A DNA stretch of 64,000 nt. Origin: Nostoc sp. PCC 7107 (GTDB taxonomy: Bacteria > Cyanobacteriota > Cyanobacteriia > Cyanobacteriales > Nostocaceae). Each line of letters starts with the position of its first letter. The stretch's first letter is position 1. The stretch is from positions 2,450,501 through 2,514,500 of the forward strand of contig NC_019676.1 in the NCBI RefSeq assembly GCF_000316625.1. Reading direction: 5' to 3'. The notes below the pieces were generated by a model that was not told the DNA's origin, searched no databases, and saw only the letters and a list, made by a program, of their open reading frames with translations. Both the position numbers and the translations under genes were made by a program. Positions 40,477-48,705 of this stretch are shown in pieces.

Positions 40477-40737
40477 ATGGATTTTTTGACAATTTTAGGA
40501 TTAGTAGCTGGGGCATTAACTACCATTGCATTTTTGCCCCAGATGTTTAAAACATGGAAAAGCAAATCAGCAAAAGATGTTTCTTTTGTGATGTTGATTA
40601 CATTTATGAGTGGATTGTTATTATGGTTAGTTTATGGTATTGCTTTACAAGCGTTGCCGATTATTCTTGCTAATGCTATATCATTTATTTTTAACTTGAT
40701 AATTTTATGCTTGAAAATCAGATATAAATCAAATTAA
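40477..40737 (+). CDS. SemiSWEET sugar transporter
   Basis: 86 residues with three hydrophobic helices (about 5-25, 37-58 and 61-80), the three-helix bundle of bacterial SemiSWEETs, which dimerise to make a bidirectional sugar pore. The PQ-loop motif is visible in TTIAFLPQMFKTWKSKSAKDVSF, and LLLWLVYGIALQALPIILANAISF is the conserved middle and third helix, with the Asn in LANAISF lining the pore. Transports glucose or sucrose in the family; the substrate here is unproven. A hairpin terminator lies beyond. Confidence 0.92.
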   Translation: MDFLTILGLVAGALTTIAFLPQMFKTWKSKSAKDVSFVMLITFMSGLLLWLVYGIALQALPIILANAISFIFNLIILCLKIRYKSN

Positions 40738-40847
40738 ATTCAACGGTTTGAGTATCACTTATAGGATTAAATATTTCTAAATTAAATACATTACTAATTA
40801 TAATATTGCCCTCAGATAAAATATCGATAGAAATATATACCAAAATA

Positions 40848-40873
40848 CAGAGGTACAAACAATTGTACCTCTG
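40848..40873. terminator. Bidirectional terminator hairpin
   Basis: CAGAGGTACAA (40848-40858) pairs perfectly with TTGTACCTCTG (40863-40873), between the converging SemiSWEET and prmA genes; A-rich on the left and mixed on the right. Confidence 0.65.
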
Positions 40874-40926
40874 CTATTAAATTTGTGGGATTGATATTTT
40901 TAGCAAAAGCTATAGCTTTTAATTAA

Positions 40927-41841
40927 TTAAGAACGCCGCACATTTAAACAGCACCATTCTTTCTTTTTCCACAAAGCTGCAACAACCCAACCATGTTTTT
41001 CTAATACATCTGCAACTGATTTAGATTGCTCTAATAAAATGCCACTAAAGATACCCCAAGTTGTCGGTTTGGCGATCGCAGTCATTTCGGGAACCAACTG
41101 AATAATCACTTCAGCTAAGATATTACAGACGATGCCATCTACTGGTTTCTCGATAATTTGGCTCAAAACATCTACACTACCTTCGGCGGGAATCAGACGT
41201 TCTAAGCTCACGTTATTGAGGGCGCAGTTGCTAAAAGTCGATCGCACTGCTAAGGGATCATTATCCACCGCATAGACTTTTTCAGCACCTAGCAAAATTG
41301 CCCCGATGGATAAAATACCAGAGCCGCAACCGATATCTGCAATTATCACTGATTCTCTTTCTTGATTTCCCACAAACGATTGGGGAACCTCACTCAAGCG
41401 CATTTCTAGGGCTTCTAAACAAAGTTGCGTTGTCGCATGGTTCCCCGTACCAAAGGCCACACCGGGATCAAGGAGAATCACCAAACGGTCTGTTTCTGCT
41501 ATTGGTAGCCATGCAGGATTAATCAAAAAGCGATCGCCAATTTCCTGGGGTTGCCAATATTGCTTCCAGCTACTCGCCCAATCTTCTTCATCGATTAATT
41601 GCCAATGTAAACTGGGCGCAGACATTCCGACACATAAAGCATCTTGACGCAACCACAACGCCAATGCACCTAAATCTAATAACTGGGCTTGAAATTGCGG
41701 TAAGTAAGCCTTGACTAACGAAGAATTCCCTTTGCGTTCGCTGGCTGTACCCCGACTACCAAAATCTTCCAGCCGCCAAAAGATCGAATCTTCTAGCTCT
41801 GGTTCACATAAAATTTGCAGTTCCCACCAAGTGTTTGCCAT
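40927..41841 (-). CDS. prmA: Ribosomal protein L11 methyltransferase
   Basis: 304 residues from the ATG at 41841 ([10 protein letters not shown]); the frame runs 11 codons further up, but that part overlaps repeat DNA. A class I SAM methyltransferase that trimethylates L11. Motifs: [22 protein letters not shown] (the GTGxHxTT hallmark of PrmA), [33 protein letters not shown], and [16 protein letters not shown]. serA lies upstream on the same strand, with the spacer occupied by heptamer repeats. It may share a transcript with serA. Confidence 0.95.
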   Translation of the reverse strand: MANTWWELQILCEPELEDSIFWRLEDFGSRGTASERKGNSSLVKAYLPQFQAQLLDLGALALWLRQDALCVGMSAPSLHWQLIDEEDWASSWKQYWQPQEIGDRFLINPAWLPIAETDRLVILLDPGVAFGTGNHATTQLCLEALEMRLSEVPQSFVGNQERESVIIADIGCGSGILSIGAILLGAEKVYAVDNDPLAVRSTFSNCALNNVSLERLIPAEGSVDVLSQIIEKPVDGIVCNILAEVIIQLVPEMTAIAKPTTWGIFSGILLEQSKSVADVLEKHGWVVAALWKKKEWCCLNVRRS

Positions 41842-41860
41842 AAAAAAAGTTAAAAGTTCA

Positions 41861-41916
41861 AAGGCAAAAGGCAAAAGAAATTGAGTTCTTTTTACTTTTG
41901 CCCTTTTACTTTTGCC
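41861..41916. repeat. GGCAAAA/TTTTGCC heptamers in inverted orientation
   Basis: CAAAGGCAAAAGGCAAAAG on the left and CTTTTACTTTTGCC on the right make an imperfect hairpin between serA and prmA. The same heptamer recurs in the serA upstream region at 43675-43695. Confidence 0.75.
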
Positions 41917-43497
41917 TTATAAAGTTACTGTATACGCGTCTCGAATTCCCTGTACTTTGGTGATTTCCGCCAAAATACCATCGGGTAAGGGGTCATCAAT
42001 ACTCAAAGCCATTACTGCATCACCTCGGACGATTTTCCGTCCTACCTGCATACTAGCAATGTTGACGTTAAAACTGCCGAGAAGAGAACCGAGTTTACCG
42101 ATAATCCCTGGCATATCGCGGTGTAAGGTGAACACCATGTGTTTGCTTGGGGGAACGTTAATTGGGAAGCCATCAACGTCTGTTAAGTGAATTTCTTTTT
42201 CACCCAACAACGCACCTGTAACTGAGTGAGTACCTAAAGTACCTGTGGCTTCCAGACGCAGAGAACCGGCGTAGTCGCGCACAGAAGCATCGCGTGTTTC
42301 AATGACGCGAATTCCTCGTTCTTTGGCTTCGATGTGGGCATTGACGTAATTTACCCGTTCCCGCAGAGCTTGGTGAAGTAGACCTTTTAAGGATGCTACC
42401 ACTAAGGGCTGACTCTTATTAGTTGCGAGTTCGCCTTGTAGTCTGACGGTTAGTGTTTCTACTCGACCACCAGCTAACTGACCGACCAAGTTACCCAAGG
42501 TTTCCGCCAGCTGCATGTAGGGTTTAAGTTCTTCTAAGACATCGGGGCCGAGTCCGGGAATGTTGACGGCGGAACGTGCAGGGAGTCCCAGCAGTACATC
42601 GCGGATTTGTTCAGCAACGTCAATTGCTACATTCACTTGAGCTTCTGTGGTGGAGGCTCCTAGGTGGGGAGTGAGGATGGCTTCTTTACCGAGCGATCGC
42701 AATTCTGATTCCCCCAGCGGTTCTGACTCGAACACATCCAAAGCTGCACCAGCAATTTTACCTTCTTTGATCGCTGCGGCTAAAGCTGCTTCATCAATAA
42801 TTCCACCACGAGCGCAGTTAATAATCCGCGCTGTGGGCTTCATTTTTGCCAGAGTTTTAGCATTGATTAAATGGGTAGTTTCTGGGGTTTTGGGAATGTG
42901 GAGTGTGATGTAGTCAGCTTGCTGCATGAGCAAATCCAAGTCTACCAACTGACAGCCAATTTGCTCGGCTCTGTCGTTGGAGATGAAGGGATCATAGGCT
43001 AGTAATTTCATTCCCATTGCCTTAGCCACAGCCGCAACGTGGGAACCGATTTTACCTAAACCGACAATACCGATAGTCTTTTTGTAAACTTCTGCACCGA
43101 CAAAAGTTTTGCGATCCCATTCACCACGTTTGACAGAAGCGTTAGCATCAGGAATGTGGCGAGATAATGACAACATCATTGCCAGTGCGTGTTCTGCCGC
43201 TGCGATCGTATTCCCTTCAGGAGAATTAACTACAACAATTCCTTTGCGTGTAGCAGCAGGCACATCAACATTATCCACGCCAACACCAGCACGACCAATA
43301 ATTTTTAACTGTGTGCCAGCTTCAATGATTTCTTCTGTTACCCTTGTGCCAGAACGAATCATTAGCGCATCGTAATCACCAATAATTTCAATTAATTCCG
43401 CGGGTTTTAGACCAGTTTTGACATCAACAGTAGCAACTTGGGATAAGATGTCAATCCCAGCTTGGTCAATAGGATCGGAGACGAGAACCTTGGACAT
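41917..43497 (-). CDS. serA: D-3-phosphoglycerate dehydrogenase
   Basis: 526 residues, long (type I) form. First step of the phosphorylated serine pathway. Substrate and NAD domains: MIRSGTRVTEEII, IGRAGVGVDNVDVPAATRKGI, GIVGLGKIGSHVAAVAKAMGM, INCARGGIIDEAAL and the catalytic His in LTPHLGASTTEAQ. An intervening allosteric domain (ASB) follows, then a C-terminal ACT domain (HMVFTLHRDMPGIIGKLGSLLGSFNVNIASMQVGRK), the usual site for serine feedback. Starts at ATG 43497. Upstream is a long gene-free region. Confidence 0.97.
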   Translation of the reverse strand: MSKVLVSDPIDQAGIDILSQVATVDVKTGLKPAELIEIIGDYDALMIRSGTRVTEEIIEAGTQLKIIGRAGVGVDNVDVPAATRKGIVVVNSPEGNTIAAAEHALAMMLSLSRHIPDANASVKRGEWDRKTFVGAEVYKKTIGIVGLGKIGSHVAAVAKAMGMKLLAYDPFISNDRAEQIGCQLVDLDLLMQQADYITLHIPKTPETTHLINAKTLAKMKPTARIINCARGGIIDEAALAAAIKEGKIAGAALDVFESEPLGESELRSLGKEAILTPHLGASTTEAQVNVAIDVAEQIRDVLLGLPARSAVNIPGLGPDVLEELKPYMQLAETLGNLVGQLAGGRVETLTVRLQGELATNKSQPLVVASLKGLLHQALRERVNYVNAHIEAKERGIRVIETRDASVRDYAGSLRLEATGTLGTHSVTGALLGEKEIHLTDVDGFPINVPPSKHMVFTLHRDMPGIIGKLGSLLGSFNVNIASMQVGRKIVRGDAVMALSIDDPLPDGILAEITKVQGIRDAYTVTL

Positions 43498-44121
43498 GAT
43501 TACTTCATTTAAATCTATAGGTTATGCTGCACAAGACTTTTTAGTTTAGTCTTTATCCGCTGCAATTCAGCAAAAATATTCGTTTACTATCAACTTAGAT
43601 TGCCTAGTACCGCACGGCGGAAATAAACATACCATAAGGAATTGCTAAAATGCTTGTGGGATAACTATTCTTTCTTTTGCCTTTTGCCTTTTGCCTTTTT
43701 ACTTTTGCCTTGTTGTACTAGTTTGTGCTGTTGATATTAGAGTGTCTGATAAAGCAAGAAAGCGACTGGCACAGGCGAGGGGATCAGAATAAATATTTTG
43801 ATACTTCTTAGACATCCTCTGAAAACAACGTCTATGGAGCAATCCAAAATTCAAAATTTCAAATCTAAAATCGTCTGACGCTGCCTCCTAGTCTCTGAAA
43901 ATCAGTGGCTGTTATTACACCCTCTGGTAAATATAAACCAATAAGAGAGCCAAAAAACTAATATATTTATTAATCATTAGGGCTTATGGATATAAGGGGG
44001 TAGGAAGTATAAAACTTTCCTCCTGTAACCTGTTAATCGGAAATCGCTATAATTCTGGTGAGGATATTGGCGTGGATTCATAGACGAAAGCCAAGTGTCC
44101 GTAAGTTTTGGGGAAACCACC
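43498..44121. other. 624-base intergenic region with heptamers
   Basis: Divergent spacer between serA and the Uma2 gene. TTTTGCC is repeated three times in tandem at 43675-43695 with a further degenerate copy after it, and AAAATT/AATCTAAAAT-type repeats lie at about 43847-43873. No gene was seen. The serA promoter should lie near 43500-43600. Confidence 0.55.
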
Positions 44122-44820
44122 ATGTTAGAGTACAACTTGCCGAGGTACTTGCCCTCCGCTGAAGAACTACCAGATTCTGATGAAACTCCTGTGGATAATG
44201 AACTGCAAGAATTAATACCAGGGTTACTCAAGGCTATTCTGTTAATACTTTGGTCTGACAGGATGGACTGGTTATTTGGCATAGATATGGGTATTTATTA
44301 TGACCCTGATCAACCGCCAATTGTCCCAGATGGATTTTTGAGTTTGGGTGTAGAACGGTTCTATGATGAAGAACTGCGTCCTAGTTATGTGCTGTGGGAT
44401 GAAAATGTTCTGCCAATTTTGGCTTTAGAAGTAGTTTCGCAAAATTATCGTAAAGAATACAGCGATAAATTAAACAAATACCAGGATTTAGGTGTACTAT
44501 ATTATGTGATTTATTCTCCTCGTCGTCGCCGCAAACCTCGTTTAGAAGTACATAAGTTGGTTAATGGTAAGTATCAATTACAACCAGGGAATATTGTTTG
44601 GTTAGCAGAAATCGGCTTAGGAATTGGTTGTGAACGAGGAAATTACTGCGGTGTAACTAGAGAATGGCTTTATTGGTATGACGAAGCCGGGAACAGATAT
44701 CCGACACCAGAAGAACAAATTAAACAAGCTCAAAAACGCGCGGAATTGGCAGAGCAACGCGCTCAACAATTGGCAGAACAATTAAGAGCCTTGGGGATAG
44801 ATCCAGATACTCTGGATTAA
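44122..44820 (+). CDS. Uma2-family (DUF820) putative nuclease-fold protein
   Basis: 232 residues from ATG 44122; a GTG at 44095 is an alternative start. Fold markers: QPPIVPDGFLSLGVERF, SYVLWDENVLPILALEVVSQNYRKEYSDKLNKYQDLGVLYYVIYSP and EIGLGIGCERGNYCG. It ends in the heptad-like AQKRAELAEQRAQQLAEQLRALGIDPDTLD, nearly identical in pattern to the tail of the Uma2 protein at 23838. Function is unknown. The cysteine desulfurase gene follows 163 bases downstream on the same strand, so co-transcription is possible but not indicated. Confidence 0.85.
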   Translation: MLEYNLPRYLPSAEELPDSDETPVDNELQELIPGLLKAILLILWSDRMDWLFGIDMGIYYDPDQPPIVPDGFLSLGVERFYDEELRPSYVLWDENVLPILALEVVSQNYRKEYSDKLNKYQDLGVLYYVIYSPRRRRKPRLEVHKLVNGKYQLQPGNIVWLAEIGLGIGCERGNYCGVTREWLYWYDEAGNRYPTPEEQIKQAQKRAELAEQRAQQLAEQLRALGIDPDTLD

Positions 44821-44855
44821 GAGTTGATTGAACGAATGGGAGTAACTTTCTTGTC

Positions 44856-44981
44856 TTGAAACTAATTAAATCAGATAGATCAACGTATACTATTTCTGAT
44901 AAATTTACTTTGTTAAGAAGAGAAAATGAATTATATAAAGTTTTGCAAGTTTTAAGAAAATTAAGTCAAGTTTTAAGCTGA
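44856..44981 (+). CDS. Possible small leader ORF before iscS
   Basis: From TTG 44856 a 41-codon frame reads KLIKSDRSTYTISDKFTLLRRENELYK and then VLQVLRKLSQVLS, stopping 2 bases before the iscS ATG. It looks like a short helical, basic peptide. The start codon is weak, so it could also be a remnant or chance. Confidence 0.2.
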   Translation: MKLIKSDRSTYTISDKFTLLRRENELYKVLQVLRKLSQVLS

Positions 44982-44983
44982 TT

Positions 44984-46150
44984 ATGTCTAATCGTCCTAT
45001 TTATCTTGATTGTCATGCTACTACACCCGTCGATGAAAGAGTATTAGCAGCAATGTTGCCGTATTTCACCGAAAAATTTGGCAATCCTGCGAGTATTAAT
45101 CATGTGTATGGTTGGGAAGCAGAAGCGGCTGTCAAACAAACGCGAGAAATATTAGCAGCAGCAATTAACGCCACACCCGCAGAAATTGTCTTTACTAGCG
45201 GTGCAACAGAAGCGAATAATTTAGCAGTTAAAGGTATCGCTGAAGCTTATTTTCAAAAAGGTCAGCATATTATTACTGTCGCAACAGAACATAAAGCAGT
45301 TTTAGACCCTTGCGAGTACCTGAAAAGTCTGGGGTTTGAAATTACAATTTTGTCAGTACAAAAAGACGGATTGATTGATTTAAATGAATTAGAAAAAGCT
45401 TGTCGTCCAGAAACAATTTTGGTATCGGTGATGACGGCGAATAACGAAATTGGCGTATTGCAGCCTTTAGCAGACATTGGCAAAATTTGCCGCGATCGCA
45501 ATATCATTTTCCATACAGATGCTGCCCAAGCTATTGGTAAAATCCCCTTAGATGTGGAGGCAATGAACATCGACTTAATGTCCTTGACTGCTCATAAAGT
45601 ATACGGGCCAAAGGGTATCGGTGCATTGTATGTCCGCAGACGCAACCCCAGAGTCCAGCTTGCACCTCAGCAGCACGGCGGTGGACATGAACGGGGAATG
45701 CGTTCGGGAACATTGTACACACCGCAAATTGTTGGTTTTGGCAAAGCTGTAGAAATTGCTTTAGCAGAACAAGCAACCGAAACCGCACGCCTGACTCAAT
45801 TAAGAGAAAGTTTGTGGTTACAACTATCGCAATTAGCAGGAATTCACCTCAACGGACACCCCACCCAACGACTAGCGGGAAACTTGAATATCAGCGTGGC
45901 GGGAGTTGATGGTGCTGCATTATCCCTCGGACTGCAACCTGTAATAGCGGTATCTTCTGGTTCGGCTTGTTCATCCGCAATTACCGCACCTTCCCATGTT
46001 CTCACAGCCTTGGGAAATTCTGAGCAACTAGCTTATGCCTCTGTGCGGTTTGGCATTGGCAGATTTAATACATCTGAGGAAATTGATATAGTAGCAAAAC
46101 ATGCGATCGCTACCATTCAAAGTTTACGTAAACAAAAAACTTTGGTGTAG
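44984..46150 (+). CDS. iscS: Cysteine desulfurase (IscS/NifS type)
   Basis: 388 residues, a PLP enzyme that moves sulfur from cysteine to a persulfide for Fe-S clusters, tRNA thiolation and other uses. Key residues: His103 in TEHKAV, PLP Lys205 in SLTAHKVYGPKG, and the persulfide Cys329 in SSGSACSSAITAPSHVLTALG. TSGATEANNLAVKG and HTDAAQAIGKIPLDV are also diagnostic; the active-site loop and RSGTLYTPQIVGFG place it in group I. No iscU or nif neighbours are present, so it is a housekeeping-type copy rather than the nif cluster NifS (inference). Confidence 0.94.
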   Translation: MSNRPIYLDCHATTPVDERVLAAMLPYFTEKFGNPASINHVYGWEAEAAVKQTREILAAAINATPAEIVFTSGATEANNLAVKGIAEAYFQKGQHIITVATEHKAVLDPCEYLKSLGFEITILSVQKDGLIDLNELEKACRPETILVSVMTANNEIGVLQPLADIGKICRDRNIIFHTDAAQAIGKIPLDVEAMNIDLMSLTAHKVYGPKGIGALYVRRRNPRVQLAPQQHGGGHERGMRSGTLYTPQIVGFGKAVEIALAEQATETARLTQLRESLWLQLSQLAGIHLNGHPTQRLAGNLNISVAGVDGAALSLGLQPVIAVSSGSACSSAITAPSHVLTALGNSEQLAYASVRFGIGRFNTSEEIDIVAKHAIATIQSLRKQKTLV

Positions 46151-46229
46151 TGCGATCGCCTAATCTAAAGCACTTACTTAGACTCTACATGATCCACTTG
46201 CCAAACTCTCAAAGCCTGTGTTATCAAAA

Positions 46230-46360
46230 AAAGAGGCAAAATACTCAAAATCAACCCGTTGTTTTCCCCTTAGTTCTGGGAAAATGACCCCTAAAAACAC
46301 TTGAGACGCGGCTGCTGAACCCATGTCTCTGCAATCAATTTAAAACCAGGGTCTTTTTTT
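46230..46360 (+). ncRNA. Candidate structured RNA or terminator between iscS and rtcB
   Basis: GACCC at 46286-46290 can pair with GGGTC at 46349-46353, which is followed at once by seven Ts (46354-46360). Inside, GAGAC and GTCTC form another small stem. Upstream, TTTTCCC and GGGAAAA can pair around 46262-46284. The ending is a credible intrinsic terminator; whether a separate small RNA starts in the spacer or this is just the iscS terminator cannot be told. Confidence 0.35.
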
Positions 46361-46378
46361 AGACTCTCATGAAGTTTC

Positions 46379-47818
46379 ATGCAGCCCAAAAATCTTCAAC
46401 GTCTCCTGCGTGCTTTAGCACGGCAAGGGTTAGATGTTAATTATCTCAATGGGATTTATTCTGTCCGTTTAACTAATTCTCCCGATGCGCCAGCGGCGGA
46501 AGTCTTGCTACCAGAAGGCTTTCCTGTCGAAGCTAAGGCACTTAAGCAACTAGCTAATTTAGCAAATGTGCGCCACCCTAATGGCGGATGTGTCTGTCGT
46601 GCCTGTGCTACACCTGATTTTCACCCTGGTGATGCAGGTATAGCCATTGGTTCTGTCGTCGAAACTGTTGGTCAAGTCATCCCCGCCGCTGTGGGTTCTG
46701 ACATTAACTGTGGAATGCGGTTGCACATTGCCGATTTAACCATTGATCAATTTCTCTCTCAACGGGACTTATTTGTAGAACAGATGAAGGGGGATTATTT
46801 CTTTGGTACCAGGGATGTCACCATGACGGCGCAAACTATGAAAGCTTCGTTTCAGCATGGTGTACTTGGTTGGTTGGATGCCATGTTGAACCAGGCGACA
46901 GGTAGTTTCGTCAAGTCTGACTTGGCGCAAATTTCCCAGGAAAGCGATCGCATTTTTTTAGGTGGTGCAATGGATGGTGACTGGAATTTAGCACCAGAAG
47001 AATTAGTTCCCGATACTGGACTAGTCAGGGATGGAGGACTCGCAACCATTGGTTCTGGCAACCACTTTGTGGAAGTGCAGCAAGTTGAGCGAATCGAAAA
47101 TCGCTCTCTGGCTTACGCTTGGGGAATCAGAGAGGGGCAATTAACCTTTATGATTCACTCTGGTTCGCGCAATGTGGGTAAGTACATTGGCGGGATGTGG
47201 CGAGACCGGACTAAAGCAACTTGGCCGGAAAGTCTGAAGTATCCAGAATCTCAGATTTTTCCTTTGTCCGTGCATTCCCACCCGGAACTAGTTGCTAGTT
47301 ACCTCAAAGCTGAGGGGACTGCTGCTAATTACGGCTTTATCAATCGCTTGTTATTAGCAGAACTACTACGTCTGCGGTTGCGACAAGTCTATGGTGATGT
47401 GGAAGCACCTTTAGTTTATGACTTACCCCACAACATTACCTTACCCGAAGGTCAAGGATGGGTAACGCGCAAAGGTGCTTGTCCCGCTTATCCAGGACAA
47501 CCCGTAATTATTCCTGGTTCAATGGGCGCTTACTCTTATCTGATGGTAGGAAAAGGCAATCCAGCTTTTTGTAATTCAGCCTCACATGGTGCTGGCAGAT
47601 TACGCAGCCGATTTGACTTGAGTCGCCAAGGTGCATGTCAAACAGAGTCGGAACTGGGATTAACTGGTGTAGACTGCATTACTTTACGGGAAGAACGCCG
47701 AATTGAAGAAGCACCCGCAGCCTATAAGCCAATTCAGTCAGTGATTGATATCCAGGTAAAAGCAGGAATGGTGGACGTTGTAGCAAGGTTGAGTCCAGTG
47801 TTGACCTTTAAAGCATAA
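46379..47818 (+). CDS. rtcB: RtcB-family RNA ligase
   Basis: 479 residues. Ligase joining 2',3'-cyclic phosphate (or 3'-phosphate) and 5'-OH RNA ends with GTP and Mn. Metal and guanylylation residues of the family are present: Asp and Cys in GSDINCGMR, His in SGNHFVEV, His in IHSGSRNVG, and the GMP-accepting His in NSASHGAGRLRSR. The region preceding DINCGM (CVCRACATPDFHPGDAGIAIG) differs from the classical version and has extra Cys, so it is a divergent subgroup. No rtcA or rtcR lies alongside. The start ATG 46379 follows a T-rich hairpin by 18 bases. Confidence 0.88.
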   Translation: MQPKNLQRLLRALARQGLDVNYLNGIYSVRLTNSPDAPAAEVLLPEGFPVEAKALKQLANLANVRHPNGGCVCRACATPDFHPGDAGIAIGSVVETVGQVIPAAVGSDINCGMRLHIADLTIDQFLSQRDLFVEQMKGDYFFGTRDVTMTAQTMKASFQHGVLGWLDAMLNQATGSFVKSDLAQISQESDRIFLGGAMDGDWNLAPEELVPDTGLVRDGGLATIGSGNHFVEVQQVERIENRSLAYAWGIREGQLTFMIHSGSRNVGKYIGGMWRDRTKATWPESLKYPESQIFPLSVHSHPELVASYLKAEGTAANYGFINRLLLAELLRLRLRQVYGDVEAPLVYDLPHNITLPEGQGWVTRKGACPAYPGQPVIIPGSMGAYSYLMVGKGNPAFCNSASHGAGRLRSRFDLSRQGACQTESELGLTGVDCITLREERRIEEAPAAYKPIQSVIDIQVKAGMVDVVARLSPVLTFKA

Positions 47819-47839
47819 GTGCCGAGATACAGCAAAGTT

Positions 47840-48586
47840 CTAAATTTCTAATTCAGATACACTCAAGCCTGTTAACCTAGCTACTTGTTCTACTGTCATC
47901 CCAGTTTCCAGTAAGTTACGCGCAGTTTGTAGTAACTGAGATTCTGCTCTCTCTGCGCGTTGGCGTTCCTTTTCTTCTGGCGTTGGTAATAATTCTCCTG
48001 CCAAGTTTGCCCAGCGCAACCAAATAGCATCAATACCTTTATAATTTCCTTGCCACAATTGCAAGGCTAAACCTAAAGATTGACTCACCAACTGGTTTTG
48101 AGCATTGATTGTAATGGGTTGATAAACACCTTTTTCGTTCGAGCAACCAGCCAAATCATCAGGATTAAAAGGGTCATACCAGAAATATTCTGGTACACGC
48201 ATTTGATTTTGATAAATCAGTTTTTTCTCATTTTTGTCTGCTTGTGCTGTGCTGTCAGAAAGTAACTCAATAACTACATCTGGTGCTTTACCTTCTTCCC
48301 AAACTACCCAACTGCGACGTTCACCTTTCGGAACTCCCAACACAGCAAAAAAGTCTGGCCCTTTAAAATCTTTGTTTCGCACCTGTGCCAGACTGTAATA
48401 AACAAACATATTCCCGCCAACAAATCCATCCTCCCTTTGTTCCAACCAAGGAATTAACGCATCTATGAGCAAATCCATCTGAGCTTTATGCCGGGCGCTT
48501 TCCATTGGTACACCGTCATCAAGTGGAAGTTCTGCTTGAGTGGGTGGGAGTTGAATATCTGGTGCAGCTAGGGTAGTGTCTGACAT
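47840..48586 (-). CDS. Uma2-family protein with helical C-terminal extension
   Basis: 248 residues. Uma2 core: GGNMFVYYSLAQVRNKDFKGPDFFAVLG, SWVVWEEGKAPDVVIELLSDSTAQADKNEKKLIYQNQMRVPEYFWYDPF, SQSLGLALQLWQGNYKG. After the core, EKERQRAERAESQLLQTARNLLETGMTVEQVARLTGLSVSELEI resembles the C-terminal tails of RpnT/PD-(D/E)XK transposase-like proteins rather than the tails of the other two Uma2 proteins in the window. It is convergent with rtcB, 21 bases away. Function unknown. Confidence 0.85.
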   Translation of the reverse strand: MSDTTLAAPDIQLPPTQAELPLDDGVPMESARHKAQMDLLIDALIPWLEQREDGFVGGNMFVYYSLAQVRNKDFKGPDFFAVLGVPKGERRSWVVWEEGKAPDVVIELLSDSTAQADKNEKKLIYQNQMRVPEYFWYDPFNPDDLAGCSNEKGVYQPITINAQNQLVSQSLGLALQLWQGNYKGIDAIWLRWANLAGELLPTPEEKERQRAERAESQLLQTARNLLETGMTVEQVARLTGLSVSELEI

Positions 48587-48680
48587 AGCTTTTCACCGAT
48601 TAGTAATTGTTGCGGGTATTTTTATATTAATTGATGGTCAAAATTTTTCGATAGCGATCGCACTTTCCTTAATCAAAAAA

Positions 48681-48698
48681 GGTGGGACTATCCCCACC
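48681..48698 (-). terminator. glgB terminator
   Basis: GGTGGG (48681-48686) pairs with CCCACC (48693-48698) and, on the minus strand, is followed by TTTTTTGATT. It stands 8 bases beyond the glgB stop, in the right direction. Confidence 0.85.
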
Positions 48699-48705
48699 CT
48701 CACGA

